A DNA stretch of 64,000 nucleotides from Argentina anserina (GCF_933775445.1 NC_065877.1:5580001-5644000); one strand, 5' to 3'; counted from the first letter of the stretch, positions 49,461-63,189 are shown. Notes: a model not told the origin generated them from the letters alone. Numbers and translations are program-made.

Positions 49461-51753
49461 ATGGCTACCACTTATGCTTACAGTGAAGTCTCCCCAGCAG
49501 TCCCAGCCTGGCTAAACAAAGGTGACAACGCATGGCAGCTCACGGCAGCCACCTTGGTAGGGCTGCAGAGCATGCCGGGCCTCATCATCCTCTACGCTAG
49601 CATAGTCAAGAAGAAATGGGCCGTCAACTCCGCCTTCATGGCCCTCTACGCCTTCGCCGCCGTCCTCATTTGTTGGGTGCTCGTCGGCTACCGCATGGCC
49701 TTCGGTGACCAGCTCTTTCCATTTTGGGGTAAAGGAGCTCCGGCCCTGGGTCAGAAGTTTCTGATTGACCAAGCTAATGTCCCCGAAAGCAAACATGGAA
49801 CGAACCACATGGTAAAGCCGTTGTACCCTATGGCGTCGCTCGTGTACTTTCAGTTCACTTTTGCCGCCATCACGTTGATTTTGTTAGCTGGCTCGGTTCT
49901 TGGACGCATGAACATTAAGGCTTGGATGGCTTTTGTTCCACTTTGGCTGATCTTTTCTTACACTGTTGGGGCCTTTAGTCTCTGGGGTGGAGGGTTCCTC
50001 TATCATTGGGGTGTCATCGACTACTCCGGTGGCTATGTCATCCACCTCTCCTCCGGCATCGCGGGCTTCACGGCGGCTTATTGGGTATGAAATAATGAAA
50101 ACTTTAGTTTAACTAACCGAAAGATTTAATGATGTGTCTAGTTTCAGTTTTTATACAACATAGATACTAACATAAATAGTGAACAAAAGTTCATTGTTTC
50201 TTCAAGTGCTAAAGAAACTGTGTAAATTGTGTAATTATCCAGATGCATTATTAAAGTATCTAGTACTCATAAAAACACTGCCAAACATCAACCTAACCCT
50301 TGGACCATTGTAAACAAAATTAATGTAAACTTCAATACGTGCTTCATTTTATTAATTATAGAATTGAATATTAAATTATTGATCATGTTATAGGTTGGTC
50401 CAAGGTTGAAAAGTGATAGGGAAAGGTTTCCCCCGAACAACGTTTTGCTTATGCTTGCCGGTGCCGGGCTATTATGGATGGGGTGGTCAGGCTTCAATGG
50501 TGGAGCACCATATGCAGCAAACATCAATGCTTCAATTGCGGTGTTGAACACAAACATATGTGCCGCAACGAGCCTGCTCGTGTGGACTTCTCTAGATGTC
50601 ATGTTCTTCGGAAAGCCATCGGTGATCGGAGCCGTTCAGGGAATGATGACGGGACTTGTGTGCATTACGCCAGGGGCAGGGTTAGTTCAATCGTGGGCGG
50701 CTATTGTGATGGGAATTGCTTCTGGAAGTATTCCATGGGTGTCCATGATGGTTATTCACAAAAAGTCTTCCCTGTTCCAAAAGGTAACGTTCTTAGTGCG
50801 CTTGTGACTCGATCTCTAGTCTTGCGTTTTCATTCTCTCTTGGCATGATGAGCTGCAGGTTGCATATTATTTTAGGCTTGACAAGTCACAAAGCCTTCCT
50901 CAAGGGCTGCTTGTTCCCATTGAATACAAGTTGTCTTTCATATTTTTAAAAGAATTTGTTTAATCTCGTGTTTCATTTCTGTTTACTATATTGATCTTGC
51001 TTTACCAATGGGGTTGCCCTTGCCAAAATTTTCAATGTTCATGGTTTTAGTCATCGCCAAATCTTTAAAATACTAAGATTCCCTTGTATCATTCTCTTGT
51101 CTTAGTCACTTGAGCTGATTTGATTTCAATGACCAATCCACATGCGATGGATTAGATCTTCGTATAAAGCTTCACTACCCCTTCAGTGGTTATTACCAAC
51201 ATGACATTGCAAAATATACATAACTACTCTTTGAACACTTTCTCGGAAAACAAAAAACTACTCTTTGAACTCTGCAGATATGTACATGAAATTAACATTT
51301 GTGTGATTATTACAGGTAGATGACACTCTAGGCGCATTTCATACACACGCAGTGGCCGGACTCCTAGGGGGACTCCTCACCGGACTGTTCGCCGAGCCAG
51401 CTCTCTGCAGGCTCATACTGCCAGTTGGCGATAGCCGTGGTGCTTTCTACGGTGGAAATGGCGGGGTGCAATTCCTGAAACAAATTGTGGCGGCGTTGTT
51501 TGTGATTGCTTGGAACATAGTCTCAACCACAATAATTCTCCTCGGTATAAGATGCTTCATACCTTTGAGAATGCCTGATGAGCAGCTTCTGATTGGAGAC
51601 GATGCAGTTCATGGAGAAGAGGCCTATGCTCTCTGGGGTGATGGAGAAAAATACGACCCAACTAAGCATGGCTGGAATACATCAGTTTATGGTGAAGAAA
51701 TGGCACCGTCTCCATATATCAATGGGGCGAGAGGTGTCACCATTAATTTGTAA
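49461..51753 (+). CDS. Ammonium transporter, AMT2 type
   Basis: Three exons with GT-AG introns: 49461-50084, 50394-50783 and 51316-51753, together 483 residues, the usual length. It is a plasma-membrane channel-like ammonium transporter with about eleven membrane spans. The family signature is [20 protein letters not shown] (187-206). The twin pore histidines are His195 there and His349 in [10 protein letters not shown] at the start of exon 3. [20 protein letters not shown] at the front and the short C-terminal tail with [11 protein letters not shown] fit the plant AMT2 group (AMT2 to AMT4 in grasses and trees), distinct from AMT1. All exons are intact, so it looks functional. The start follows CAACC and is the first ATG of the frame. 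Confidence 0.95.
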
Positions 51754-52895
51754 GCAATATGTGATTGCAGGTTGCTTCTTCTGCCCATGATCACATACGA
51801 TATGTGAGGTGTAACTGTGTAAGTATAAATTTTGGTTATGCTGGTGAAATGCAATGTTGTTATCGTGTTTGGTTTTTGTGTAATTTTATCTAGTCCAGAC
51901 TTTCTATCAAAAATTGACTAATATTGAGGCAGAGATATGGAAGAAAATCAGGACATGTTAACAGAAATTTATTCCTCTTCGTATGCAAGAGGCAGTGGTA
52001 CTACATGGTTATGTATAACATGCTTGTTGAATATTCCCTCTGCTTGAACAAAGATTTGGAAATCACAAAGACTTTACTTCCCACATTATATATTGCTACT
52101 TGTATCACAAACTCGAGGTGCTGAAACTGCCTGAAAGTTTCAAAGCCTGTAACGTTCGATTGGTTCAATATGTGAAACAATTGAATAAGAAAAAACAAAA
52201 GCTAATCCATCATTCCATCCACGTCCCTCCAGAAATAGTTTTAAAAAAAAAGTAAATATCAGCTAAAATGAATCCAGAAATGCAATCGGAAAAAAAAATG
52301 GATCCAGAAATAGATCAAGAAGACCAAGACCAAGATCATCACCTGAACATGACTAACAATAAATTACCACATTAGTGCACAAATATCTGACTACTCGTGT
52401 TTCAATCATCCTCCAGAGTCGAGCATAAATAAAAATTGGGAGTGTGAGCCTCACGGTAAACCCCACCTCAATCAACAACTTACAGTCACAATCAAACCCA
52501 ACAAACCTTATCATCACAATATGCTTTCTCTATTCTCCAATAATCAACACCATCCTGTATCTCTTTATCCACAACCGACTAATTATTCTCTCCAGGTGGC
52601 TAACATAACAGTGATAACACCAACCTTTAATAATCGAAGATGAGGCAATTACAAAAGTACCCTATGAACTGAAAGGATCGACAATGGTAAATGTCAAAGA
52701 TGAGCTGTTTAACAGGCGCAGTACAAATTCATATGTGCCAATTTCCATCCATTCTAATGCAGATGCTCCTGAATAAATATCAGTTTTTTTACAGTAAAAC
52801 TAGAACTTCGGAAGAAAGGCACCACAATAGCTAATTTTTACCAGATAATCTATGTTCGATGATGAATTTTGTAAGATGGCCGAAATATTTACGAA
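51754..52895. other. Spacer between convergent AMT and BAG genes
   Basis: 3' regions of the two genes, which point toward each other. No other gene recognised. Confidence 0.5.
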
Positions 52896-55159
52896 TCAAA
52901 CTTCTCCTAGTCCTGGATTATTCTCCCAGTTGGTTGATACTGAGGCAGCATTCCCATTTTGGGTAGCAACACTGTTGCTGTTCTGTGAAGTCCCACCATT
53001 GCTATTTTGAGAAGACACACCATTGCTATTATTGTTGATCGGATTAGAGTTTTTCACTTTTAGAGCATCCACTGTATCTACAAGGTTCTGGACACGACGT
53101 ACCTGTTGAAGAAAGATACCATGATAATTGATAAGATTCTAAAAGCGCATGCAACTTCTAAGCTTATAATGTCGCCACTACAAAGTTGGTAATTCCAAAA
53201 CTAGTGTTGTAAACCACTTCTCCTATCTTACACACAAACTCATGCACCAGGGACTTTGACACTCAAATAGGATCATGTCAAAAAAAAATGCCACTTGTGG
53301 TGTACTTAGTTTCAATTCCAAATAGGGAGAATAGTTTTACAGTAGAGGGCATAAAAATTAGATCATTATTCAGAGGCCATGTACTCAGGCAGCCTCTCTG
53401 CCAAGGGCTCCATATGAAAGTTCTAAGATGTTTTAGAAGTTTAAACCAAAAACAAAACACATTGGACTCAAATCATGATACAAGACGTAATACTATGATG
53501 ATATGAGCATCAAATACAAGACGTACACACTAAACACCTTAAATAATAGTGCTCTATACGTGAACTCTTCTCTACTGCAAAATGAATGTAGTGGAAGCCC
53601 TCCAGTTGGGTTCTCACTAAATGGGAAGTCACATCATAGTTGGCCCTCAATGGACAACAAGTATAGAACTAAAAATAGATTGAAAAAGGACATATTCATG
53701 TTTAAGGTATGGCAAATTGTACAACAAGCTGATCTAGCGAGGCAAGGACTGAGAACAAAACAGATGCATCACAGTCTTCCTCAGATCTCGCACACCCAAC
53801 AAAATGTAAATCCTGGTCATGCTATCTTCTATAGGTAGAAGCCTAGATAAATTCCAAACAGAGATCAGAGAATCCCTCCTTGTACTTGACATCATTGCTA
53901 ATTTACTACTGGAATATGTCAAAATTTATAAGTACTTGCTGCAATTAGAGGGTTTTTCATCTTCCTAGCATCTGCAAACCCCTAAAGGTTGTCGATCATG
54001 TTGACTTTATGATTTGGTAACGCGATCAATGGATGCAGTGCAAGTGAAATATTTTGTTACATTGATTACGTGTGTGATGCATGAACCACAATACGACATT
54101 ATCCATGAGATCAAACAACGATTGACACGAAATCTAACAACTTGAGAATCAAATTATGGAAAGTTAAATTCAATAATTTAGGAACTGCAATGGTAAAAGA
54201 TACAAACCTCAGCCTTCCGCTGCATTCTAGCTTCTCCTTCCGCTCTGATGCCATCCAGTTTCAGCAATTGCCTCATGAGCAACTCTGATGATACAACAAA
54301 CTCCTTATCAGATACCATGGCGCCACCACTAACAGCCACATCCAATGCGGAAACCTACATTTAAAAAGTAATCAATTAACATCATAGTCCCACAGATATC
54401 GCCCTCATTTCGATAAACAAATGAATACACACACTCACCCTATCCGCTAGGCTATCAACCTCGGCCCTGACTCCAGCAATCTCTTCAAATGCCTTTGCCA
54501 TCTTAGGGCTCATAGCTCCAATCTCTCCAACCTCCGCAACATCACTCGACATCTCATTGCTCTCATTTACCTCTGCGACACTCCTCTCCTTCCTTTTCGG
54601 CTCCTGCAAGAGCATAACCTTGGAATTGTCCTTGACGCCGGCGGCGTCCAAATGCTCCTCATCCTCCTTCTCTTTCCCCCTGAACAGAAGCTTCTGCTCC
54701 TCCGGCTCCAGCCCCGTCTTCTGCGAAACAAGCCCCTTCAACTCCCCTATCAATCATCATCAAAATTCCACATCAATAAAACACCTAATCAAATTGCACA
54801 ATAGTCACAACTCAAACCGACACTATAACACAGAGTTCAATCACCATAATCATTGACAAAACCCTAACAATTCCAATAACAAAAACAACTATTGAGACTT
54901 TAATAGTGAAGTTCATATCAATGTAAGGGAGTAGATTAGAGCAAGTACCGAAAGTGGAGTGGGCTGGGAGGTTGATGACGTGGTGGGCCGGGCCTTGGGT
55001 GACGTGGATGGTGATGGCGGACCGGCGATCGGCGGAGGCGGAGGCTTCGTCAAAGTCGCGGCGCGGGACACACATGCCGCCGGGTCGGAGCTCCGAGTCG
55101 CTGTCCTGGGTATGAGGGGTGACCGGCGAGGGTTTCGGAGTCGGAGTCTTCTTGAACAT
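52896..55159 (-). CDS. BAG family co-chaperone, ubiquitin-like plus BAG domain (BAG1-4 type)
   Basis: Four exons on the minus strand: 54949-55159, 54439-54746, 54208-54354 and 52896-53102, joining to 290 residues with GT-AG introns. Residues 49-118 are a ubiquitin-like domain (ITIHVTQGPAHHVI at the front; ELKGLVSQKTGLEPEEQKLL; VKDNSKVMLLQEP). Residues about 150-245 form the BAG domain that binds the Hsp70 ATPase domain (PKMAKAFEEIAGVRAEVDSL, SSELLMRQLLKLDGIRAEGE, VRRVQNLVDTVDALK). The tail is Asn/Ser-rich. The family acts as Hsp70 nucleotide-exchange cofactors in stress and protein turnover. RPGGMCVPRRDFDE before the ubiquitin-like part corresponds to the RPGGM-V-R segment of plant BAG1-4. 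All splice phases agree. Confidence 0.93.
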
Positions 55160-56328
55160 GGTGGTCGGAATCGAGAGCCTGCGAATTGAAAGGGTTGTGA
55201 GAAATTGGGGTTTTGTTTTTGTGACGAGGAAATTTGGGGGTTTTGTGCGAGTTGTGGTAATTTGGCGGGTGTAGACTTCGGAGTGGATGAAGTAAAAGTT
55301 AAAAGAAAGAGGGGATTTACCGTTTTAGGTTATAACGGGCGGCGGTCTTTTCTTAGACGGCGTTACACCAACCAATCGTCTCCTCTATGCGTCCTGTTTT
55401 CGTTCTTTTCTTGTTTGTTTTTCTTTTCCTGTGTCATGCTGGTTTTCGTGTGAAGACCTCTGAACTTTGAGATCTGCTTGTTGTCGGATTCGAATTAGTT
55501 GTAATCTTCATTTATCAATGAAGTCCTATCCTAAAAAAAGTTTGAAAACAACCACAAATGTATGATTATTTATATATGCTTAGCTCTTAATTTAGACCTT
55601 TTGTTATAAAAAACAACTTCCCTTCTTTATAAACAACTTCCCTCTTCCTCTTCCCTTTCATCATGAAGAGGAAAAAGGCCGACTTTCTGAAGTAACAGAA
55701 AAATGCCTTTTCAGCATTGTGCTTTTTCGCTTGTTTGATATCCTATGATGCTTTATGAAGAAATCCTCACTTCAAGAGTTGGAACCAAGCATACGTAAGA
55801 GTGGGCGGCGGTGCAGTGTGGGCTAGGTCAGACCTAGAATGGAAAGGGATATGAGATATTCTTCAAACATTCTTTTGTGTATAAATCGAATATATCACAA
55901 ACGAACATAACGATGACCGCATAGTTAGGGAAGTTTGAAAATGAATGGTGCATACTCGATCAACCGACAAACTCACAAACCCATACTAGAATTGAATACG
56001 TGCCCGAGTTACATAACCACATACCATACACATATAGTAGGCCACATCACCACGTTCCATTAGCAACATCCTGTTTCATTACATGTCTATATTCCACGGG
56101 GAAATGATCTGCTCCGACCGGCATCGACCAGCCAGACGCCTTGATCTAATAGCCACACACAAGGTACGTACATACATGCATACTAAATAGAGGGAACTTA
56201 AACCATTAACATAACATCCATAATACTCCATCAATGAATCATCACAATATTTTGTACCGCAGCACCCTAAAGGGCTAGCACCATGGTAAACGACTAAATA
56301 TCATATAGGATAACCTCATAAACATCGA
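55160..56328. other. Spacer between BAG and PEBP genes
   Basis: Promoter side of the BAG gene and 3' side of the PEBP gene. No additional gene found. Confidence 0.5.
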
Positions 56329-56924
56329 TCAAAAGTACGCAATCATCACTGCTTCTCCAAGCACATGCCCTTCAATTGCTTCCAACACCTTCTCCTTCGT
56401 CACCTACAATCATACACAGTATCAAATCCGAACATAATCGTATTTAGAACGACCATTTCCTATAACAATTTGCATGCAATGCATGCACGTACCTTGTGAC
56501 CAATGTGAAGCTCATCATCCAACGCATAGAGCTTGAACTCGAAGCGGTGTCCCGGCGATGACAGCTTTGGTCCACACCACCCTGAAACCTTCAAGTCGTT
56601 GTTACCTTCTTTCAGCGCGCCATACTATCCGCCCATCTAATCCTCTTCTTTCCCGGAAAAATCCTCCGGCAGACTTTTGACACCTGGTGGAACGTTCACC
56701 ACGACCCAATTGGTCCACGGTACAAGCGGGCCTTTCGGATCTGGTGCATCTATGTCCTGCACCACAAGGGCCAGGCTCTTGGTCCCTGAGGGCAAGTTGT
56801 ACCATTCTACTGGTGGGGATATGTTCCTTTTGGCTCCTTGCCCTTCTTCGGTGTACTTTCTGGGTAGTTTTCCTTCATGGTCTATTCCTGGTAAAACCAG
56901 TTTGAACTCGTCGCTTGCTGCCAT
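56329..56924 (-). pseudogene. PEBP/YbhB-like gene with two in-frame stops
   Basis: Two exons on the minus strand: 56493-56924 and 56329-56403, totalling 168 residues with the intron phase kept. I start at MAASDEFKL because no ATG exists further upstream in the frame. The protein matches the Raf kinase inhibitor/YbhB branch of the phosphatidylethanolamine-binding fold (like Arabidopsis At5g01300), with KRNISPPVEWYNLP, LVVQDIDAPDPKGP, WTNWVVVNVPPGV and, in the last part, PGHRFEFKLYALDDE and AIEGHVLGEAV. It is not an FT or TFL1 flowering gene. Two TAG codons (56637-56639 and 56625-56627) sit 12 bases apart, both where relatives have Glu. All else is intact, so it is a very young pseudogene, a variable allele or a sequence error. 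Confidence 0.88.
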
Positions 56925-57152
56925 AATTCTTGGCAATTTGAAATGTTCTCTACCTGAGTGAGTAGCTGTTGGAATTAGGCGCCGGTCAGATTGGTGATTA
57001 TGAGGATGTGGTGAATTTTTTGAGTGCGAGGATGGAAGACACGTTTGGTGAATTACTTGTGTGTTGGCGAAAGATTGTGTGTGAATGGTGTGATGTTGCG
57101 ACACACGTGTTAAGCGAACTGGATTTATCGTGGCCAGAGCAGCGAAGGCCAA

Positions 57153-60100
57153 CTATTGATCTGCTTGTCGTAAAATGAAAACAAACAAGGGAGGACGAGG
57201 GATTGTCACGTCATTGAAGTTTTTCTTTTCGAGAACATTAGTCATTGAAGTTTGGTGTATGCAACAATATAGTTTATAGTTTCATAATAGTGTAATACAT
57301 TTCAACTTATGTTAGTTCGCTAGATACAAGTGTCCATGATAAATTATCGGGTATATATTAAGCCATATGACGGATAAAATATTGAGGAGCAATGATCATT
57401 CAGAAATAAAAATATTGAGGAGCAATAGCCAATAGGGTAACACAACAGTAAACCATGAAATTAAGACCAGAGTACTGCTTCGTACAGCTTCAGAAAGAAA
57501 CAGAAACAAGAGTTTTGTACTGTATAATGTATATAATTAATTAAGATGTTCGATCTCTCGTTCGATCACAACCAATGGTCGGCTACTTTTCAAGTTTCTG
57601 GTTCAATATCAAATAGACCAGCCAGGGTAAGTAGTTGGAAAGAAACAACATTGTTTGCACTTTCCTTTTGCAAAAAGAGAAAGGGTTTTCTGATTAGATC
57701 AGACGAATATATATAGCAGGCAAGGAAAAAAGGGATTAAGCGTACATAATTTGCAATTATTGAAAATGCGACTGTACGTAGTAGCTATATCTGAGTAATG
57801 GTAATGCATCATGAACTGACAAAAGCTCATTTGGAGTGGTCTATTATGGTAATGTTATCTCAACGCGTACACAGCGTACAATCTAATCAAACCCTTCGGA
57901 GTTCTGGGGTTGTTTAGCGATTTTAGGGCATGCGCTCAAAGTAAAAGCTACACAGAACCAGACTGGGCACGTGTAGTCTTACAGCACAAAGCTTTAAAAA
58001 ATTCCAGATGGCAGCTTTCTGTATCATCTCGGTGACTTGGTGAAGTGAAATAAGGCAGATTAGGAGTAGTACGTGCTATTGGGACAGCTCCTGTTATGAT
58101 ACGTCTCCGTTCTCATCTTCACGGATGGTGCTTTACATACGATGTAACTTGTAGGGCTGAACATAATTATTGAATTCTTTCTCTTTTATTGACATATTAT
58201 TCCCTTAGGGTTACTTGATTTCCGGTGTTCAACAGTTCCAACTGGTTTTCAAATGAAATGTGGAGATGTGTATTCATATTTCAGAGGATGAGATCGCTGT
58301 ACCTCAGAAAGAATAGGATATTCATTAGTTATATTGACCTCAGTCTATATAGGCATATAGCAGTACTTAGTAGATACATTCAATTGAAACAATATTACAT
58401 GCATTAAGAGTATTTATTTTCTGCTTATATGGAATATTGACGAAAACTATCTAGGTTTTTTGTTGTAATTATCAATGATGAAGAAGGAATATAGTCCGTA
58501 AATGGCACTTCAAAAAATGAGAATTGTCTAGTAAATTACTGACAGAACGAGTAATAATTAAAAGAAACATCAAAATCAATATATATATATATAGATATGA
58601 TATCATGATCGATAGAAATGAGTTTATTGTTTTTAACTTAGATGAATCTTGAGATCGGTCGGCAAAAGAGCATAATAGATCAAGCACAAGTCAACATCCA
58701 AAAGTGATGCGAACAAGGGTTTGAGGAGTGTAAAACCAGTAAAACCAAGAGTACAGAAAATAGAGCTAAACACAGAACAAAGATCGATGTTTCGAAAACG
58801 TGTTACTGTTGCCCAGAACCTGCAACCGGCCAATGACCCGGTAAGGTGGGGTTCACCTTGGAAAGCTTAAAGCATTCGTGCCGGGCTCGTAACAGTAACT
58901 TCAAGGACCTGAACAGTGTATAATTTCATCCAGTGATATCGATGTCTCTTCCATGGCCACTCTTCTTGGGACTCAAATCCGATCACATATCAAGTACTAC
59001 TGGGTATATATCACTCCGCAGGTTACCAACTCCATCTTGGTGCTGTTCAATCACTGTGTTCGACCTGTACTGTTGAGTAATGAGTAATCTACTCATCTTT
59101 GAGTTTCTTTTGGTTCTTTGCGATCGATTTCTACAAGCATTTTGTACTCGAACTAATGCAAGTTAGTGTGTAATAAAGCAGCTAGTGAATCATCGCATCC
59201 ACAATGAGAGCAGGAGATATGATCACAACTAGTTCTGGTTTCGAGATGAAGTATTCGGAATTTATTCTAACCTGTTTTTCATATATATCAGATTGTCTCA
59301 AGTCGATCTCAACTCTCAAGTACTCTGTGTTTAGAGACGATTCTATGTCCAAGATTTTCTTAAACGTCAGACACTTTATAATTAGAAAGTATTAATCTTC
59401 ACCAATCTGAATTTTTGAGATGCTTCAGAGTTTGCCGTGGCATCTTACACGTTGAAACTTGAAAGCCATACGAACTAAGAACTTATACGTACGTACTAAT
59501 ACCTTATACGAGTGTAGTTTCTCAGTTGATTATTGTTTTGATCAAAATGCGTATCCGGCCTTGAATTTAACATATTATACAAATAATATAATTGATGCGA
59601 ACGGTTCTCTAAGTGAAGAACCGATATGTATTTAAAGACAGTATTCTTAGTTTTATACTAGCTAATTAGTACTCTTCTTTTATCAATAGGTAATTAGTAA
59701 CTCAATTGATTTGTATGATTTTATGTATAATGAATTATAAGATAATCCAACTTTTATGCATTTCAAATACACATATTCACATATACATCGTAATTTGTCG
59801 ATCATCTTCTATACATAGTTTGAAATACTTATACATTAACAGTTTATGCTTCCAAATTAGTTAAGTAAATCCGCAACAGGTAGTGGATTTTTTTCGTCGA
59901 TCAATTAAAATTTAGGGGCGATTAGTAAAGATAACATGTTACATGAATGAGTATGACTAGATTAATTGATGACCTAATTAAGGTCTCACATGTACCAAAA
60001 TAGTGGTAAAAAATAGGAAATTTCATCTCAGATATATAATATGGTCAATGTCATGAATCATGATCATCATCTCAGGCATCAGCTTTCACAAGTTTGAGAC

Positions 60101-61760
60101 TGATGCGTGGTTGTCGAAGACAGATAGAAAGCAGGTAAATTTTTCATCAGTTGACACTTGACACAAGTAAAAATAATTAGGGTTCTACCTACCCCATTCT
60201 GTAATCAATATGGAGCCTCAGGGGTCCCCAGAACCACCTGCTTCCCTTCTTTTGATTTTCATTATCTCCAAATGGTTGCTTTTTTTTTCCTTTTGTCTTA
60301 CAGGATCGTTCCGATTTATCAGTTTAGGATGCTAATTGCAATAATGAATATGCTAATTAACTTGTTAGTCGAAAAAGTTATGCTAGATTAGTAGCCAGAT
60401 CTGCTCTAATTAAGTAACTGCAATAGGGCTTATAACAAATGAGTCAAAATGCTCACGTATATCATCCATCCCGGCTCTAGCAAAAATTACAACAGAAATA
60501 AAAGAATTTTGGGAAGAATTTTACATGTTTCTGTATTACTACTGTACATGATGTATTGCAGCTAGCATTTATCCCATTGATTGAATAGAAGTTCTGGCAT
60601 TTTCGTTTAAACGAAATAGAATGATCTGTTTCACTTAAAAATATTATAAGTTTGAGCTAAAATAGTTTCATAATGGTTACTAATAAACTGATTAACTTAA
60701 ACTACATTACGAGATCATAAAATTCTCATCTTAATTAATTAATTCTAAATCAACTCAAGGAAGTACACTTCTGTTAGTCCTTAATAGACTGATGCGAGAC
60801 TAATATTTGGTTTAGATTTCTAATTTGCATTGGGAGCCGGCTTAAACTAATATTTACTGCAACTTCTTGGGGACCTAGCTTGAATCTAGCCGTAGTTGAA
60901 TTAAGTTTTTCTTCAAAAGAAGAGCTTATGATAAGACCAGATGCCCTTTTCTTTTAAATTTCTTCCTAAAGGGGTGTTACTGAGGTGACCTGAACAGTGC
61001 ACCAGATTTCAGTAAACAGTGTATAACCTTAGGATAAAAACTATAAAAAGCATAAGATCGTACCATTTTAAAGCCCGGCAACGATTTGGTCCTCGGATTT
61101 ATACACCCACCTGCAACATTTTTTATATGTTACATCTCCCACTTAGATTTCACAAAAAAAGGACCCCCACCCTAACCCTACTCTCTTCTCTCTCTCTTCA
61201 TCAACCCTACCCTGAAACCCTACCCCTCTTCTCTCTTTCTCTTCATTCATCATGACCAACCTAACAAAAGGCCAAGTTGAGTTTTTGACTCCAACCCAAC
61301 AAAACAAAACAACTAAATCAGTGAAAGAGTCACTGTTCCACATAAACAAAACTCACTCTCACTCTCACTCCTTTACCGACTGGTTTCAGGTCACTGTTCC
61401 TTTTGTTTTAGGGGTAAGGGGGCCCTGGACTCCCTTTTGTTTGAGGAAGATCAGATCATCAGAATTCAGATCAAGTATATATCTACCAAATGTCAAGAAA
61501 TAAAGCACAAGTGAAATCCTTGCGTACGCGAACTAGCTCAGGCTAAAGCTATAGAGTAAATTAAGGAGTCGTCTCTCCTGGGCCTTCTGGTGAGGACTAT
61601 GACCCTAGCCATCTAGGGTAGACACCCGAATCCTGCGCTAAAGATTGGCTGACTCGTATGACGACATCTCATTCACTCATTCAAAATCATCATTAAAAAA
61701 AACACAAAACAAAAAACAAAACAAAAATACGTTTGCAACTTTGCATCCTTCATCTCCCTC
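57153..61760. other. Long intergenic stretch, no gene seen
   Basis: 4.6 kb of AT-rich sequence with short frames and no domain I can name. The last 600 bases have CT-rich runs (61160-61250) and probably hold the bHLH promoter. Confidence 0.5.
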
Positions 61761-61768
61761 TATATAAG
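61761..61768 (+). promoter_or_regulatory. Candidate TATA box of the bHLH gene
   Basis: TATATAAG, 68 bases before the ATG, placed for transcription start near 61795. Confidence 0.65.
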
Positions 61769-61835
61769 AACACTGCCCCCAAAGCAGTTACCTCCCTATC
61801 AAGTTGAGACAAATAAGCTAGGTTCGTTTGCAAAG

Positions 61836-62444
61836 ATGGAGTACTATCTCTCAGCTAGCTCAGATGGTTCCAATATCTCTTCTGCTTCAGTGACCACCAA
61901 CATCAACAACATCAACATCAATGGCGGGCGTAACAAGGACAAGATGAAGAAGGGTGCAGGTGATAATGATCAGAAGAGCAAGAACAAAGTGAAGCTTTCA
62001 ACAGACCCGCAAAGCGTGGCGGCGAGGGAGAGGAGGCATCGCATCAGCGAACGGTTCAAGATCCTGCAGAGCCTGGTGCCCGGTGGAAGCAAACTGGACA
62101 CTGTGTCCATGCTGGAGGAAGCCATTCAGTACGTGAAGTTCTTGAAGAGTCAGATATGGTTTCACCAGACCATGATCAACTTTGCGAGAGATGAGGAGAG
62201 TCAGTACTATGATCATGACCCCGCAACTGGAGATGCGTTCCAGCTTCCGATTCACTACGGCCATCCAGTCGATCGACTCGACCCTCTTTATCAGCAGGCT
62301 TTGTGCTATGAACAGAATAATTTCGCGGGTACTAGTTCGGCCACTTCGGTGCAGCCATCGGTTCCAGTAATGCCGGACCATACTTGCTTCCAAGGTCAAG
62401 AGGCCATGCCTAACATTGAGGCCTATATGAAGTATTATACCTAG
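61836..62444 (+). CDS. bHLH transcription factor, bHLH140/HEC-like, single exon
   Basis: 202 residues without introns. Residues 1-50 are Ser/Asn-rich then basic. The bHLH domain spans about 58-107: basic part [18 protein letters not shown], then [14 protein letters not shown], loop, and [20 protein letters not shown] as helix 2. This follows the pattern of the HEC/IND-type clade VIIIb and of the bHLH140-type domain. The C-terminal half is Gln/Tyr-rich, without a known domain. A nuclear DNA-binding regulator is expected; its targets cannot be told from sequence. In Arabidopsis a bHLH140-type gene lies next to At5g01300, the relative of the PEBP gene here, so the neighbourhood may be conserved. 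Confidence 0.9.
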   Translation: MEYYLSASSDGSNISSASVTTNINNININGGRNKDKMKKGAGDNDQKSKNKVKLSTDPQSVAARERRHRISERFKILQSLVPGGSKLDTVSMLEEAIQYVKFLKSQIWFHQTMINFARDEESQYYDHDPATGDAFQLPIHYGHPVDRLDPLYQQALCYEQNNFAGTSSATSVQPSVPVMPDHTCFQGQEAMPNIEAYMKYYT

Positions 62445-62501
62445 CTGGGTTAGCTAAGTCTATGTCCCTTGTGCTTGTTATGAATGAATCATATATTGAT
62501 G

Positions 62502-62567
62502 TATTAGTATTAGTATTAGTATTAGTATTAGTATTAGTATTAGTATTAGTAGTAGTAGTCGTAGTAG
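62502..62567. repeat. (TATTAG)n microsatellite in the bHLH 3' region
   Basis: About eight TATTAG units followed by TAGTAG and CGTAGTAG variants, just past the bHLH stop codon and likely within its 3' untranslated region. Such a run would vary between individuals. Confidence 0.9.
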
Positions 62568-63150
62568 GACGTCCTGGGTTTTCTGGCAGGTAGCTGCGAT
62601 TTGATGGTTGGAGGTAGTGGTGGTGTATTTATTAACAAGATCAATGTTGACGACTTAATTATCTGTGTTGCTCTAAAAATGGCAAAGAATGTTCAGGTTA
62701 GTATCTTGTCTAAGCAAATCAAGGGGTTCATGAAGCTGAGAATGATCCTCAAAGCGCTTGTTTGTCCAGTGGTTTGAAGTCTGATCGAGTCGTTACATTG
62801 CTAAACATGTTTCATCGGAGTTCCCCTTTTATATTATTTTAAATGGTTTTGATCTAAAGTGAAGTTCTTTTGTATTTCTTCAATCATTTAGGTCCCGCGG
62901 TTCCCCCAAAGAATAGTAGTTATTAACACGGACAACTCACCGTAAGAACAATGGCATTATCTCGCAACTACGCTCTCTCATCAAAGGAAATGATGCAACT
63001 GTTTTATTCTTCTCCCTACTCCCAAAAAAAAAAAACAAAGATTGTTCACCTTAAAAATTTAGGCCTAAGGTCTTAATACTATGTGTGAAGTCTAGTCATA
63101 ATTTTTTATGGCCGCACTCCTCTTTAAGAATTCTGACATCAAAATAAGTT
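62568..63150. other. Intergenic, no gene seen
   Basis: AT-rich spacer between the bHLH 3' region and a LINE remnant. Confidence 0.5.
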
Positions 63151-63189
63151 TTTGTTTTCTTCTCAAATTATGGTTAGCATAAAGATTGA

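Noticed and set aside
56637..57152. 76-residue N-terminal extension of the PEBP protein
   Set aside because: The extended frame opens with TTG, not ATG. The first ATG is at 56924, which is also the family's usual start.
61560..61700. Possible tRNA or structured RNA before the bHLH gene
   Set aside because: No cloverleaf with a T-loop and acceptor stem could be drawn.
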